In this document: positions 34,291-43,318 of the stretch, piece after piece
Layout of the letters: each line of letters starts with the position of its first letter
How positions within the stretch are numbered: position 1 is the stretch's first letter
Assembly (NCBI GenBank): GCA_938016265.1
Contig: CALLWB010000002.1
Span: 106,601-170,600, forward strand
DNA: 64,000 nt
Direction of reading: 5' to 3'
Origin: an uncultured Saprospiraceae bacterium
GTDB lineage: Bacteria > Bacteroidota > Bacteroidia > Chitinophagales > Saprospiraceae
Translations under genes and position numbers: made by a program
The notes under the pieces: generated by a model
Database searches by the model: none
What the model saw: only the letters and a program-made list of their open reading frames with translations
Told to the model about the DNA's origin: nothing

Positions 34291-35423
34291 ACTCCAATTC
34301 CAGCGTTTATTGTGAAAGATGCATTATTGTCCAAATCCGTCAATTGACCATCCAATTTTAAAACCGCTCCTTTTGCAGCCATATAGTTAAAACCAGCGGT
34401 GATGGTGTGATTAATGTTGTTATTGCCTTTCGTTTCAAGTACATTATCCATGAAGGAATATCTCCCAAAAGCAATCCATTTTTCATTTTTAGTGAATGGA
34501 CGTCCTAGTTCTACGTACATTCCTAAAGAGGATTTTCCTAAACTAGATCCTGTTTTTTCCTGATAGGCTTCAATTCCACCGTTATGTGCAAAAATCAATT
34601 GACCTCGCAAGACAAAATTATTCAAGTCAAAATTGGCGTGAAGGCCTGCCATACTAGTAAAAACTGTAGTGCTATCTGCTCCTGCTTTTAGTTCTTTATT
34701 CGACCGCTCGACTCCTTGATAGGCGTCTGTATTTGACTCGCCTGCATAAAGAGATAACCCAACTTTTCCATTTTTAAATCCGAAGTATTCAAGTTGTCCA
34801 GAAACGGCTGGAAGGCTGGAGAATATAGTCTTTATTCCTTTTTGTCTACCACTTCGATAAGCGGAGGAGGCTCCAAACTTAGCTGCGCCATTTTGATACC
34901 CCAGTAAACCATTGACCAGGTACAATTGATATTTGAAATCTCCTGGAAGCAAACCTGTTATTCCTGCTCCAATGTCTCTCCAGGTGGAAGGCACTAGATT
35001 TCGGTCTAGGAGCGGTCGATCAACACTAAAAAAGTTGTTCGGTTCGTGGTTTTCATTGATGATTCCCATCGGTATTAGCAGCATTCCTGCCTTGAGACTT
35101 GTTTTTCCTTTTAGCTTATGCTTGATGAATGCTTGCTCGAGGAAAATTTCATTGGCATGTTCCAACTCCCATTCAGTGACAAACTGGGTGTTTCTGTTAA
35201 ATTGGTAGCCAAAAAGAGCGACAATTCGTTTTGCGTCAAATTGCCCCGCTTCAAATGTACTTCCTCCAACTGGCTGATAATAATGGACTTCACCATACAT
35301 TCGGATAAACAGGTTACCTAAGGTACTTTCCTTAGAAAAATCTATGTTTTGAGCGTTCGCTTGGATCAGGCTACCAAACAACATAAAAATCACCAAAATT
35401 CCATTTTTCCAACTCCAATTCAT
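34281..35423 (-). CDS. Porin-like outer-membrane beta-barrel protein
   Basis: 380-residue protein with a signal peptide ending at QANAQ (about residue 25). The rest is alternating strands with aromatic girdle residues, motifs such as VTEWELEHANEIFLEQAFIK and LKAGMLLIPMGIINENHEP, and a terminal GIGVWF, all typical of phosphate-selective-porin-type barrels in Bacteroidota. It is the first gene of a two-gene operon with the FMN-binding protein. The link to redox may mean it passes the electron donor or acceptor, or forms a conduit; this is inference. The substrate cannot be read from the sequence. Confidence 0.8.
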   Translation of the reverse strand: MNWSWKNGILVIFMLFGSLIQANAQNIDFSKESTLGNLFIRMYGEVHYYQPVGGSTFEAGQFDAKRIVALFGYQFNRNTQFVTEWELEHANEIFLEQAFIKHKLKGKTSLKAGMLLIPMGIINENHEPNNFFSVDRPLLDRNLVPSTWRDIGAGITGLLPGDFKYQLYLVNGLLGYQNGAAKFGASSAYRSGRQKGIKTIFSSLPAVSGQLEYFGFKNGKVGLSLYAGESNTDAYQGVERSNKELKAGADSTTVFTSMAGLHANFDLNNFVLRGQLIFAHNGGIEAYQEKTGSSLGKSSLGMYVELGRPFTKNEKWIAFGRYSFMDNVLETKGNNNINHTITAGFNYMAAKGAVLKLDGQLTDLDNNASFTINAGIGVWF

Positions 35424-35577
35424 GCTACGACTAATTTTTTATAAATCGAAAATTAACTGTGGCGCAAATATAGAAAAAGTTTCTTATTTAGATATAGTCT
35501 ACTTAAGAATAGTGGGATTTTTATTTTTGATATTTATCTAATGAATCCGTCTTAATACGAGAAAAAAACTCATAAAG

Positions 35578-36060
35578 CTATTGATTATCAATCTCTTGAG
35601 AAAGAAAAAAGGATTTTGTCTGGTGGTTCAAACTACCATACATCAATGTTCCATCTTTTGAGGTCAGTCGATACCAGCCTCCTCCATTGATTTCCAGGTT
35701 ATACGTGTGTTCTTTTTGCACAACCACGCCCTTATACACACAAGGTAAATGGTCATACTGATGTTTGGTGGGGCCATCGATCTGTTCTGACAGTTTCAAG
35801 ATTTTTCTAATCTGAGGTTCAGTCAACTTCCAGTCTTTGCAAATGGAAGTGTCTTTAAAGGAGGAGGGATAGTCGGCTGCTTTTTGTAGATTTTGAATCT
35901 GATAGTTTGAATTGGTGTTGAGTGCTGGAGTAACTTTAGGTAAAGGACGTTGCACTGCTGCATCTGTAGCTTCTGTTACTACTGTTGTGGATTGTTTGGT
36001 AGAAACGTTGTTACAAGAAAATAGAAAGAGGAGCATTACTGAAACATAGAAATACTTCAT
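35578..36060 (-). CDS. Hypothetical lipoprotein
   Basis: 160-residue lipoprotein with the lipobox LFSC near residue 16 and a Thr/Val/Ala-rich linker (about 18-50). The compact domain has Trp, Tyr and two Cys (SICKDWKLT, LPCVYKG) that could form a disulfide. No named family is recognised. It stands alone between the porin operon and another small lipoprotein. Confidence 0.7.
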   Translation of the reverse strand: MKYFYVSVMLLFLFSCNNVSTKQSTTVVTEATDAAVQRPLPKVTPALNTNSNYQIQNLQKAADYPSSFKDTSICKDWKLTEPQIRKILKLSEQIDGPTKHQYDHLPCVYKGVVVQKEHTYNLEINGGGWYRLTSKDGTLMYGSLNHQTKSFFLSQEIDNQ

Positions 36061-36156
36061 GAGTTTTTTTTGCTAGGAAAGATACTATAATTTGAAGATT
36101 ATGGAAATAGTATTGAGAATTTATGGAAGCTTGTAATGTTGAGGACTATTCAGAAA

Positions 36157-36570
36157 TCAGTTGGTCGTCAAACTGACTTTAGCACGTTCCAAAACTAGCA
36201 AAATATCCTTATGAGTAGTGGAAGGCAAATTATTATAATCACGAATAATATGCTTGTATTTTTGAGAAGAAATTTCCCTAATACCATTTCGAACTGCTTT
36301 CATCACAATTCCTCGATGTTTGTATTCTCCGATATACTTCATCTGGCCTTCGTACAATGCACAATATAAACTATACGTTTTGCTGGCCTGATCGTCGGCA
36401 CAACTCCGATCATCTATTTGATTCCAACTTGTTGGATGTTGAAGCAGATCATTGGCAAACTCAAGTACCTGTATTGCTTGTTGGTCCTCAACAAGAATAA
36501 CTATTTTTTTAGTACTCGTGCAATTAACGGACAACAACGATACCACTAGCATTAAACCTATAACTTTCAT
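36157..36570 (-). CDS. Small hypothetical lipoprotein
   Basis: 137 residues from the Met at 36570, chosen because it begins a signal peptide (MKVIGLMLVVSLL) ending in a lipobox-like SVNC; the frame is open to 36597. The mature part has several Cys (DRSCADDQASKTYSLYCALYEG) that may pair and a C-terminal helix. No family is recognised. It is divergent from pxpA. Confidence 0.7.
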   Translation of the reverse strand: MKVIGLMLVVSLLSVNCTSTKKIVILVEDQQAIQVLEFANDLLQHPTSWNQIDDRSCADDQASKTYSLYCALYEGQMKYIGEYKHRGIVMKAVRNGIREISSQKYKHIIRDYNNLPSTTHKDILLVLERAKVSLTTN

Positions 36571-36664
36571 AAAAAAATTTCTCTCTAAATTCAGCACCTT
36601 CTACTAACGGTGTTCTCCTTTCAATTATTTCAAGTAAATTAGCAATAAATTGGCAAAACAAAGT

Positions 36665-37384
36665 ATGGATATTAATTGCGACATCGGAGAAAGCGTTCCT
36701 GGATATGATATAGAACGCGATTTTGAAATTTTGTCTTTCGTCAGCTCTTGTAACATTGCTTGCGGATTTCACGCAGGAGACCCAGTGACAATAGCAGCTA
36801 TCATTGACTTTTGCAAGGATAAAAAGATAAAAATTGGAGCACATCCGGGATTTCCGGACAAGGAGAACTTTGGCAGGAAACCAATGGATTTCCCCCAAGA
36901 AGAATTAACTGACCTTCTGATTTATCAAATCGCTGCACTCCAAGGACTAGCCAAAACAAAAGACTACCCACTCCACCACGTCAAACCACACGGTGCCCTC
37001 TACAATATGGCCTGTACTCAAGAAAAAGAAGCACAATCCATCGTAAATGCCATATTAAAAACAGACCCCAATCTAGTACTTTACGCTCCAGGAAATTCTA
37101 TAATGGCGAAACTAGCAAAGGCAGAAAAAATCACTGTCCACTATGAAGTTTTTGCGGATCGAAACTATACAGCTGACCTGACTCTTGTCCCACGATCAGC
37201 GCCAAATGCCTTAATTCAAAACCCAAAACAAGCATTTAAACACGTCAAAAAAATGATCACCCATGAACGGGTCCGTTGCACAGACGGCATTTCCAGGCGG
37301 ATACAAGCAAAAACATGCTGTGTCCACGGAGATCATCCAAAAGCCATCGAAATTCTCAAAGCCTTACAACCTTTAGTCTCTTGA
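36665..37384 (+). CDS. pxpA: 5-oxoprolinase subunit A (LamB/YcsF family)
   Basis: 239 residues from the ATG at 36665, where the typical MDINCDIGES begins; a TTG at 36650 would add five residues. Family motifs include NIACGFHAGDP, IGAHPGFPDKENFGR, HVKPHGALYN and EVFADRNYT. With PxpB and PxpC it forms the prokaryotic 5-oxoprolinase, which opens 5-oxoproline (pyroglutamate), a spontaneous damage product of glutamine, to glutamate using ATP. pxpB starts five bases after its stop, so the three genes are an operon. Confidence 0.94.
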   Translation: MDINCDIGESVPGYDIERDFEILSFVSSCNIACGFHAGDPVTIAAIIDFCKDKKIKIGAHPGFPDKENFGRKPMDFPQEELTDLLIYQIAALQGLAKTKDYPLHHVKPHGALYNMACTQEKEAQSIVNAILKTDPNLVLYAPGNSIMAKLAKAEKITVHYEVFADRNYTADLTLVPRSAPNALIQNPKQAFKHVKKMITHERVRCTDGISRRIQAKTCCVHGDHPKAIEILKALQPLVS

Positions 37385-37389
37385 GTCCT

Positions 37390-38103
37390 ATGACTATTCG
37401 ACAAACGGGTCAAAACTCCTTGCTTGCTGAATGGCCGCCAATCATTAGCCAATCCAATTTACTAGCAATCAAGCAGGCAGTCGTTTTGCTGGAAAACACG
37501 TTCCCTGATGGACTGATTGACCTTGTGCCTGCCTATGCTTCGCTTACCGTTTTTTTTGAAGAAGACCTGCTTGACGCAGCACAAATCGCTGCTACCTTAA
37601 AGGCGCTCGAACACCATAAACCAACTTCCGATTCAAAAAACAATCATTGGACTATTCCAGTGCTATTTGCAGACGAATCGCAATGGGATTTGACGGAACT
37701 CGCAGCTGCAAAGGGGCTGACTATCGTTGAATTTGTCAAAATTTTCACCACACAAGTCTACTTGGTTCATATGATTGGATTTTTGCCAGGATTCCCCTAT
37801 TTAGGTGGATTGCCAGCACCTTTACACCATCCAAGGAAGTCCGTTCCCAGAACAAAAGTCCCGAAAGGAGCAGTAGGAATAGGTGGCCAGCAAACAGGCA
37901 TCTACCCTTCCGAAAGCCCAGGTGGCTGGAATATCATTGGACAAACACCGATCAATTTATTCCATCCAAACAAAGAATTGCCATCTCCTTTTCTAATCGG
38001 AGACCAGGTTGAGTTTACTCAAATTGATCAAGCCCAATTCCAGAAAATCAGTTTATTATCAGATCAAGATCCTTTCTATTTAAAACCAGATAACCATGGG
38101 TAG
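37390..38103 (+). CDS. pxpB: 5-oxoprolinase subunit B (KipI family)
   Basis: 237 residues from the ATG at 37390; the frame is open further upstream into pxpA but the family start MTIRQTGQNSLLAEW fits here. The hallmark GFLPGFPYLGGLP is at about residue 137, followed by PRTKVPKGAVGIGGQQTGIYP and SPGGWNIIG. It forms a cyclophilin-like half of the PxpBC complex. It overlaps pxpC by eight bases. The Bacillus homologue KipI also inhibits the sporulation kinase KinA, a role not expected here. Confidence 0.93.
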   Translation: MTIRQTGQNSLLAEWPPIISQSNLLAIKQAVVLLENTFPDGLIDLVPAYASLTVFFEEDLLDAAQIAATLKALEHHKPTSDSKNNHWTIPVLFADESQWDLTELAAAKGLTIVEFVKIFTTQVYLVHMIGFLPGFPYLGGLPAPLHHPRKSVPRTKVPKGAVGIGGQQTGIYPSESPGGWNIIGQTPINLFHPNKELPSPFLIGDQVEFTQIDQAQFQKISLLSDQDPFYLKPDNHG

Positions 38104-38992
38104 GTTGTTAATGATTAAGGCTGGATTATTGACGACTATGCAGGATTTGGGAAGGTTTGGGTTTCGGAAATTTGGTGTCCCTGTAGCTGGAGCAATGGAC
38201 CAAAACCATGCGCAATTGGCCAATTTGATATTGGGTAATGATTTGAATGCGCCGCTATTGGAGATCACCCTGATCGGCCCAGAATTAGTTTTTGAAGCAG
38301 AGACAGTTGTTTGTATTACAGGAGCAGACTTTTCTCCTACGTTAAATGAACTCGCTATCCTTCCAAACAAAAAAATAAAAATCAATCAAGGAGATCGACT
38401 AAAATTTAATCGACTGCAACAAGGCTGCAGGGCGTATTTGGCCATAAAAAATGGTTTTCAGACGACTAAAGTACTAGGAAGCTGCTCCTGGTGTTGCACT
38501 GCAGAATTAGGGATAACTCCCTTGAAAAAAGGAGGCGTTTTATTCTACGAAAGTAGTACAATTTTTAGTGCTTCAAATATGGCTATCCGCTTACCCGACT
38601 TCCAATTTAATCAGCGGAATATTCCAGTAATGAAAGGCCCCGAATACCACAAATTTTCAAAACAGACGATTCAAAAACTCCTTAAGACTTCCTACAAGAT
38701 ATTAGCACGCAGCAACCGAATGGCCTATGCTTTGGAGGGGGAACCGGTGGTGTTTGATTCGCTAGAAATGTTGTCGTCTGCCGTTCAGCCAGGGACGGTT
38801 CAATTGCCGCCTTCCGGGCTGCCGATTGTTTTGATGAGAGATGGTCAGACGATAGGTGGCTATCCCAGAATTTTCCAAGTAACCGAAGAAGGCATTGACC
38901 AACTCGCTCAACTAAAATCAGGATCAACTATACAGTTTACAACTGTTGAATGTACGCCATACAAAGATCTATTGTCGCTTGAATCCCCTTGA
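38096..38992 (+). CDS. pxpC: 5-oxoprolinase subunit C (KipA / biotin-dependent carboxyltransferase-like family)
   Basis: 298-residue PxpC. Motifs are LTTMQDLGRFGFRKFGVPVAG, ITGADFSPTLN, RLQQGCRAYLAI, RSNRMAYALEG and GQTIGGYPRI. It completes the PxpABC 5-oxoprolinase. Its last 56 bases are shared with the convergent M42 aminopeptidase gene on the other strand. The protein is close to the usual family length of about 300-330. Together with the neighbouring peptidase it fits breakdown of peptides ending in pyroglutamate, though that link is inferred. Confidence 0.93.
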   Translation: MGRLLMIKAGLLTTMQDLGRFGFRKFGVPVAGAMDQNHAQLANLILGNDLNAPLLEITLIGPELVFEAETVVCITGADFSPTLNELAILPNKKIKINQGDRLKFNRLQQGCRAYLAIKNGFQTTKVLGSCSWCCTAELGITPLKKGGVLFYESSTIFSASNMAIRLPDFQFNQRNIPVMKGPEYHKFSKQTIQKLLKTSYKILARSNRMAYALEGEPVVFDSLEMLSSAVQPGTVQLPPSGLPIVLMRDGQTIGGYPRIFQVTEEGIDQLAQLKSGSTIQFTTVECTPYKDLLSLESP

Positions 38993-39941
38993 CATGCGTC
39001 CGCTCCACACCATGAGAAGCAGCGACTCCGGGCCCGATCAACCCCACCCTCAAATTCTGTCCTGCTCGCAAAGCGGCTGAACCATCAGAACGATAAAATG
39101 GATAGACATCCAACTCAAATGCAATGTTATTTTTCTCGCTTAGGTGTACCAGTTTTTTTCTAAAGTTATAATCGTAAGGACCACTTGCATCTTTTGCACA
39201 GATAGAACAGGCCGTTTCTCTACCAGCACAATCTTCTCCTACCACTCCCATATCAATGACTAATAGCTCGTTGACGGTGGAGGAATAACCTTCGGCTCCA
39301 CCATGTCCTACTTCTTCATAGTTCGTAAAGTACAATTCGACAGGAGCGGTTTTACCTTGCTCGCCTAACCTTCTTGCTAATTCGAAAAGGACAAAACATC
39401 CAGCCTTATTGTCCATAAATTTGGACTTGATATACCCCGTCGGCAATTCGAGATATTGCGGTTCAAAGCAGATAAAATCGCCAGGTCTGATGCCTAGGGA
39501 CTTTGCTTCTTCTTCTGTGAATACTTCTTCATCCAAACGGATGTGCATATTTTCAATTGTTCGGTTGGCAGTCCTTAGATTTTTGTTTACATGAATTGCT
39601 GGATCATCCAACTGCAAGGTGCCACTATAAACCTGATCTTCAAGGGTATAAACTCTACAATAACTCCCTTCATAAGCTGGCAAGGAAGGCGAACCCACTT
39701 GTGATATCCGTAAACTGCCATCACTTTTGATCTTTGTGACTACTGCTCCTAGCGTGTCTGTGTGCGCTGCTATTCCTGCAACCGGGTTTTCACCCAACGC
39801 ACAAACTACAGAGCCTTTGTTGGTCCATTCTGGTTTCCAACCATACTCTGTTAGTAAATCGTAAATATATTGACAAGCTTTATCCGTAAATCCTGAAGGA
39901 GAATCAATGGCCACCAGCTCTCTTAACGTTTTTAAATCCAT
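38937..39941 (-). CDS. M42-family metallo-aminopeptidase
   Basis: 334 residues from the Met at 39941, where the usual N-terminus MDLKTLRELVAIDSPSGF begins; the frame is open to 39977. Metal ligands and catalytic residues are visible: AAHTDTLG, FMDNKAGCF, TNYEEVGHGG, VIDMGVVGED and GVAASHGVERTH. M42 enzymes form tetrahedral dodecamers and remove N-terminal residues from peptides in the cytoplasm. The 3' end overlaps pxpC tail to tail by 56 bases. All metal ligands appear intact. Confidence 0.92.
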   Translation of the reverse strand: MDLKTLRELVAIDSPSGFTDKACQYIYDLLTEYGWKPEWTNKGSVVCALGENPVAGIAAHTDTLGAVVTKIKSDGSLRISQVGSPSLPAYEGSYCRVYTLEDQVYSGTLQLDDPAIHVNKNLRTANRTIENMHIRLDEEVFTEEEAKSLGIRPGDFICFEPQYLELPTGYIKSKFMDNKAGCFVLFELARRLGEQGKTAPVELYFTNYEEVGHGGAEGYSSTVNELLVIDMGVVGEDCAGRETACSICAKDASGPYDYNFRKKLVHLSEKNNIAFELDVYPFYRSDGSAALRAGQNLRVGLIGPGVAASHGVERTHVKGIQATIDLCMAYIQQL

Positions 39942-40015
39942 TATACTTTTGGGTTGTTTGAGTAATGTGCAGACCAAATGTAAGGAATTAATTCAACTTG
40001 AATAAAAAAGCTACT

Positions 40016-40118
40016 AGCCTCACTAGCGGCGACTTCAGTCGCCCAACTCAGAGTGATATTAGTTTGTAAATTTGATCGTTAGGTTGTTCAAGCGACTGAA
40101 GTCGCCGTTACGAAGGCT
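40016..40118. repeat. REP-like inverted-repeat element (GGCGACTTCAGTCGCC)
   Basis: Two perfect 16-base complementary arms, CGGCGACTTCAGTCGC (40027-40042) and its complement (40092-40107), about 50 bases apart. Weaker pairing extends out to AGCCT/AGGCT. Each arm is itself nearly palindromic (GCGACT-TC-AGTCGC). It sits between two minus-strand genes. It resembles REP/MITE-type elements; no transposase is present here. Confidence 0.75.
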
Positions 40119-40149
40119 CGAATGATTTTACCAACTAGTCTATTTCACA

Positions 40150-41301
40150 TCAGCCAAGGGCTAACTTGACCCTATTTCCAAGCGTAATCAGCCGGCTGAC
40201 GGTTTCGTTGCTGAAAACCAGGCGGACGTATTGATTGCTATGTTGGTCGCCCCAGTGTGTCATTGGAGTAGCGGCGATTTTTCCTCTTTCTAGTAATAAT
40301 TGGGAAGCGGTTTCTGCATCAAATCCGAGTTGGCCGACATCCAATATCTGTGACCAGCCACCAGCAGCCTCTTGCATTGGATAGCCTTTCAATTGCCGAT
40401 TGACCATATCCCTTCGTTTTTGCCATTCGACAATACAATTTTCTAGTCCGTCTTGTGGAGAGCGCAACGCTGCTATTGCTCCTGCCTGAGAGATGCCAGT
40501 TGCAGTCACCGTGTTATAAATATGGACTCTTGCGATATCGCTGATGATGGATTTTGGAGCAACGACCCAGCCTACCCGCCAACCGATCATTCGATATTCC
40601 TTAGACATGGATCCTATAATAATAGTGCGCTCCTTCATTCCTGGAAGGGTGGCTGGATGAATTAGTGTTTTGTTATCGAATAAAATTCGCTCCATTGAGG
40701 CATTATAAATCAAAAAGATATCATTGGTTCTACAAATCTCAGCGATCATATTCCATTCTACTTCATTTAAAACTGCGCCTGATGGCATGCTCGGATTCAT
40801 AATAAAAAGTGCCCTTGTTTTAGGAGTTATAGACGCTTGCAACACATCCAAATCCAATCGCCAGGTTCCCATAAAATTGTAAAAGGGAACAAATATGGGA
40901 TTCGCTCCGACTAACCGAACTCGCTGGATCATTCCTGCATAAGTAGGGTCGGTCAATACGATCTCATCACCAGGATCTGTGGTAGCGAGTAAAGTGTCGA
41001 GCATCCCTTCTGTCGCGCCACAGGTAATGCACACGTGCCATTCATCATAAAAATCTTCATTGATTTGCCGATTGATTTTTGTAGCGACTTTTGTCCTCAG
41101 TTCGTCCCTGCCGATGAAGGGCAGGTAGCTATTGTCCTGATCCTCTCCAATCACGGCTTTTGTAGCGATGACGGCAGCAAATGGCGGCTGTAAATCAGTA
41201 TCCAGGTTTTCCATTCTTAGTACTTCAGGATCATTGGCAACGGCTCTCGCCACCTGATCTATAGAAAATCCGGGAATATTCTTTAAACGGTTTACGCTCA
41301 T
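40150..41301 (-). CDS. Fold-type I PLP-dependent aminotransferase-like protein with altered active site
   Basis: 383-residue cytoplasmic protein of the class I/II aminotransferase fold. It keeps the phosphate loop CGATEGML, the aromatic DPTYAGM, the PLP-binding Lys in SMSKEYRMIGWRVGW and the C-terminal Arg in YVRLVFSNE. Two other PLP contacts depart from the family: the NPxNPTG loop reads NPSMPSG, and the usual DExY strand reads YNASMERILFD, with Asn and Met where Asp and Tyr normally sit. It may therefore do other PLP chemistry, such as an oxidase, lyase or hydroxylase reaction. It is monocistronic. The fold call is firm, the reaction unknown. Confidence 0.85.
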   Translation of the reverse strand: MSVNRLKNIPGFSIDQVARAVANDPEVLRMENLDTDLQPPFAAVIATKAVIGEDQDNSYLPFIGRDELRTKVATKINRQINEDFYDEWHVCITCGATEGMLDTLLATTDPGDEIVLTDPTYAGMIQRVRLVGANPIFVPFYNFMGTWRLDLDVLQASITPKTRALFIMNPSMPSGAVLNEVEWNMIAEICRTNDIFLIYNASMERILFDNKTLIHPATLPGMKERTIIIGSMSKEYRMIGWRVGWVVAPKSIISDIARVHIYNTVTATGISQAGAIAALRSPQDGLENCIVEWQKRRDMVNRQLKGYPMQEAAGGWSQILDVGQLGFDAETASQLLLERGKIAATPMTHWGDQHSNQYVRLVFSNETVSRLITLGNRVKLALG

Positions 41302-41449
41302 TTGGCTTTCATTTTTTTCAGCGGCAAGATAAGGGAAATATTAGTTATCGATTGGATTTGTTTGTTGTTAATAGTGAACTTTTTAACGGTTGCTCGATTG
41401 TTCTCAAAGTATTAACAGATTTTCCTTTATAAAATCCATTAACAAATAG

Positions 41450-41457
41450 TATATTTG
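41450..41457 (+). promoter_or_regulatory. -7 promoter element (TATATTTG)
   Basis: TAnnTTTG match 23 bases before the desaturase start codon. Confidence 0.6.
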
Positions 41458-41480
41458 CGGAAGTACATAAACACCCAATT

Positions 41481-42422
41481 ATGCTAAAATATAAAGCTGA
41501 CCGGAGAACCCTCGGCATTGTAGCAACTTACTTTGCAATTGCAATAGGCAGTTGGATATTTTACGATCAAATGAGCATACCCGTGCTTGTTCTTGCTATT
41601 GTTTTGAACAGTGTTTTCGCCTTCTTTTGTGCGATTATTGTTCACAATACCATCCATGTACCTATTTTTAAGAACGGTACGGCAAATCGAATTTTTCAAA
41701 TGGTCCTTTCCTTGACTTATGGTCATCCGGTAAGTGCCTTTGTTCCTGGGCACAACTTTAGCCATCACAAGGAGTTGTCTACACCCAAGGATATTATGCG
41801 GCCCTCAAAAGCCCGATTCCGACTAAACTTTTTCAATCATTTGTTTTTCTTTTTTCTAGTATCTGGTGCAATTATGCGATCAGAAATCGATTTTATCAAA
41901 AAAATGAGAAAGGATCGACCGAAATGGTTTAAGCAATACCTAAAGGAATTTTTTTTGGTGTTTGGTACAAAGATTATTTTGTTGATCATTGCACCAATCC
42001 CTGCAATTTTGTTGGTTGTCATCCCGCATCTCTATGCTGCCTGGGGCATTGTAAGCACCAACTTTTGGCAACATGATGGTTGTGATACTGCACACCCCTA
42101 CAATCACTCCCGATCCTTTAAAAGCCCATGGCTAAATTTCTGGACTTGCAACAATGGCTATCACGGAGTCCACCATATGCGTCCTGGTCTGCACTGGAGC
42201 TTATTGCCTCAAGCACACAAGGAACTATTGGAGCCCCATCTCCATCCAAATTTAAATCTGAACTCTTTGGTTGCTCACTTATGGAAAGCGACTATCTACC
42301 CCGGTATTCGAACGGATTACTTTGGCAATCCGATGGTCTTAGAACCAGAAGTGCCTGATGAAGATTGGATTGAAGGGTTGAAAATAACTCCACAAATGGA
42401 GGAAAAATATGGACCGATTTAA
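41481..42422 (+). CDS. Fatty acid desaturase family membrane protein
   Basis: 313-residue integral membrane di-iron enzyme. It has hydrophobic segments at about residues 12-32, 34-55, 115-135 and 160-185 and three His-rich boxes: VHNTIHV (about 57), GHNFSHHKE (about 93) and NGYHGVHHMRPGLHW (about 225-240). Such proteins insert double bonds or oxygen into lipids or carotenoids using O2. The box spacing fits the desaturase superfamily in general; acyl substrate and position cannot be told, and a carotenoid ketolase/hydroxylase-like role is an alternative. Monocistronic with its own -7 element. Confidence 0.85.
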   Translation: MLKYKADRRTLGIVATYFAIAIGSWIFYDQMSIPVLVLAIVLNSVFAFFCAIIVHNTIHVPIFKNGTANRIFQMVLSLTYGHPVSAFVPGHNFSHHKELSTPKDIMRPSKARFRLNFFNHLFFFFLVSGAIMRSEIDFIKKMRKDRPKWFKQYLKEFFLVFGTKIILLIIAPIPAILLVVIPHLYAAWGIVSTNFWQHDGCDTAHPYNHSRSFKSPWLNFWTCNNGYHGVHHMRPGLHWSLLPQAHKELLEPHLHPNLNLNSLVAHLWKATIYPGIRTDYFGNPMVLEPEVPDEDWIEGLKITPQMEEKYGPI

Positions 42423-42553
42423 TGGTTGGATAGTTGGTAGAAAGTATTGAGAAAAGGGACTTGTTTTGCTGGGCAAACCTGTTGGTAGAAAGTAGAGTGC
42501 GACAAATGCACCCACCTGACCTAAACCCTAGAGGGTTGAAATAAACCTGAAAC

Positions 42554-43285
42554 CTAATCCATCAACAAGGGTAAAACGTCCAGCCCCTTCTTCAAACTCT
42601 CCGGTTTTCCAACATCCAGCCACACATCTTCGTCATGCTGGTATCCCTTGATTTGATTTGTTCTTGCTAAGTCCAGATAGACATCAATTATAGAAAATTT
42701 TCCCGTTTGGTGAATAAGCTCTAAGAACTTTGGTTCTATGATGTGAATGCCGCTAAATGCTAGTGGGATAGGCTTTGTCTTGGTTTGTTTGGCGATTTTC
42801 ACCTCTCCCGTTTTAGCGTTTGTCCAACCGCAGAGGTTTTTTCGTTGATTAAAAAGTAGGTACCGGCTCGTTTTCCGGTTTCGAATCGCTAGGGTTGCTA
42901 TTGCGCCGGAACGACGGTGCACATCCAGCATTTTTGAAAAATTGATGTTCGTTAAAATATCAACATTGCAAATCAAAATTGGATCCTTTCCCATTAATAA
43001 ATTTGCTGCTTTTTTTAAGCCACCGCCCGTTTCCAAAAGCTGGTCACGTTCATCAGAAATGGTAATCTTTACCCCAAAATTATTATGATCTTTCAAAAAC
43101 TGGATGACCTTGTCGGCAAAATGATGCACATTGACCACTATATCCGTAAAACCATGGTGAATAAGTCTTCGAATAACAATTTCCAGCAAGGTTTTACCTT
43201 CTAGTTCGACCAATGCCTTCGGGCGGTCATTTGTTAATGGCCTTAATCTAGTTCCCAGGCCAGCAGCGAAAATCATTGCTTTCAT
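42554..43285 (-). CDS. murU: Sugar-1-phosphate nucleotidyltransferase, MurU-like
   Basis: 243-residue nucleotidyltransferase. The N-terminal signature MKAMIFAAGLGTRLRPLT and PKALVELEGKTLLE is followed by NVDIL (metal Asp), AFSGIHIIEPKFLE and DVWLDVGKPESL. MurU converts MurNAc-1-phosphate to UDP-MurNAc. The AmgK-like kinase two genes upstream makes the matching sugar-1-phosphate, so this is a peptidoglycan-sugar recycling route by analogy with Pseudomonas AmgK-MurU. It begins 33 bases after the RapZ-like gene. The exact sugar is inferred from context. Confidence 0.87.
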   Translation of the reverse strand: MKAMIFAAGLGTRLRPLTNDRPKALVELEGKTLLEIVIRRLIHHGFTDIVVNVHHFADKVIQFLKDHNNFGVKITISDERDQLLETGGGLKKAANLLMGKDPILICNVDILTNINFSKMLDVHRRSGAIATLAIRNRKTSRYLLFNQRKNLCGWTNAKTGEVKIAKQTKTKPIPLAFSGIHIIEPKFLELIHQTGKFSIIDVYLDLARTNQIKGYQHDEDVWLDVGKPESLKKGLDVLPLLMD

Positions 43286-43318
43286 TTGGATGTTTAGTTA
43301 TTAAGTTACTGGGTGGGA

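Noticed and set aside
36597..36650. TTG start at 36650 for pxpA and upstream start at 36597 for the small lipoprotein
   Set aside because: Internal ATGs give the family-typical MDINCDIGES and a proper lipoprotein signal, respectively.
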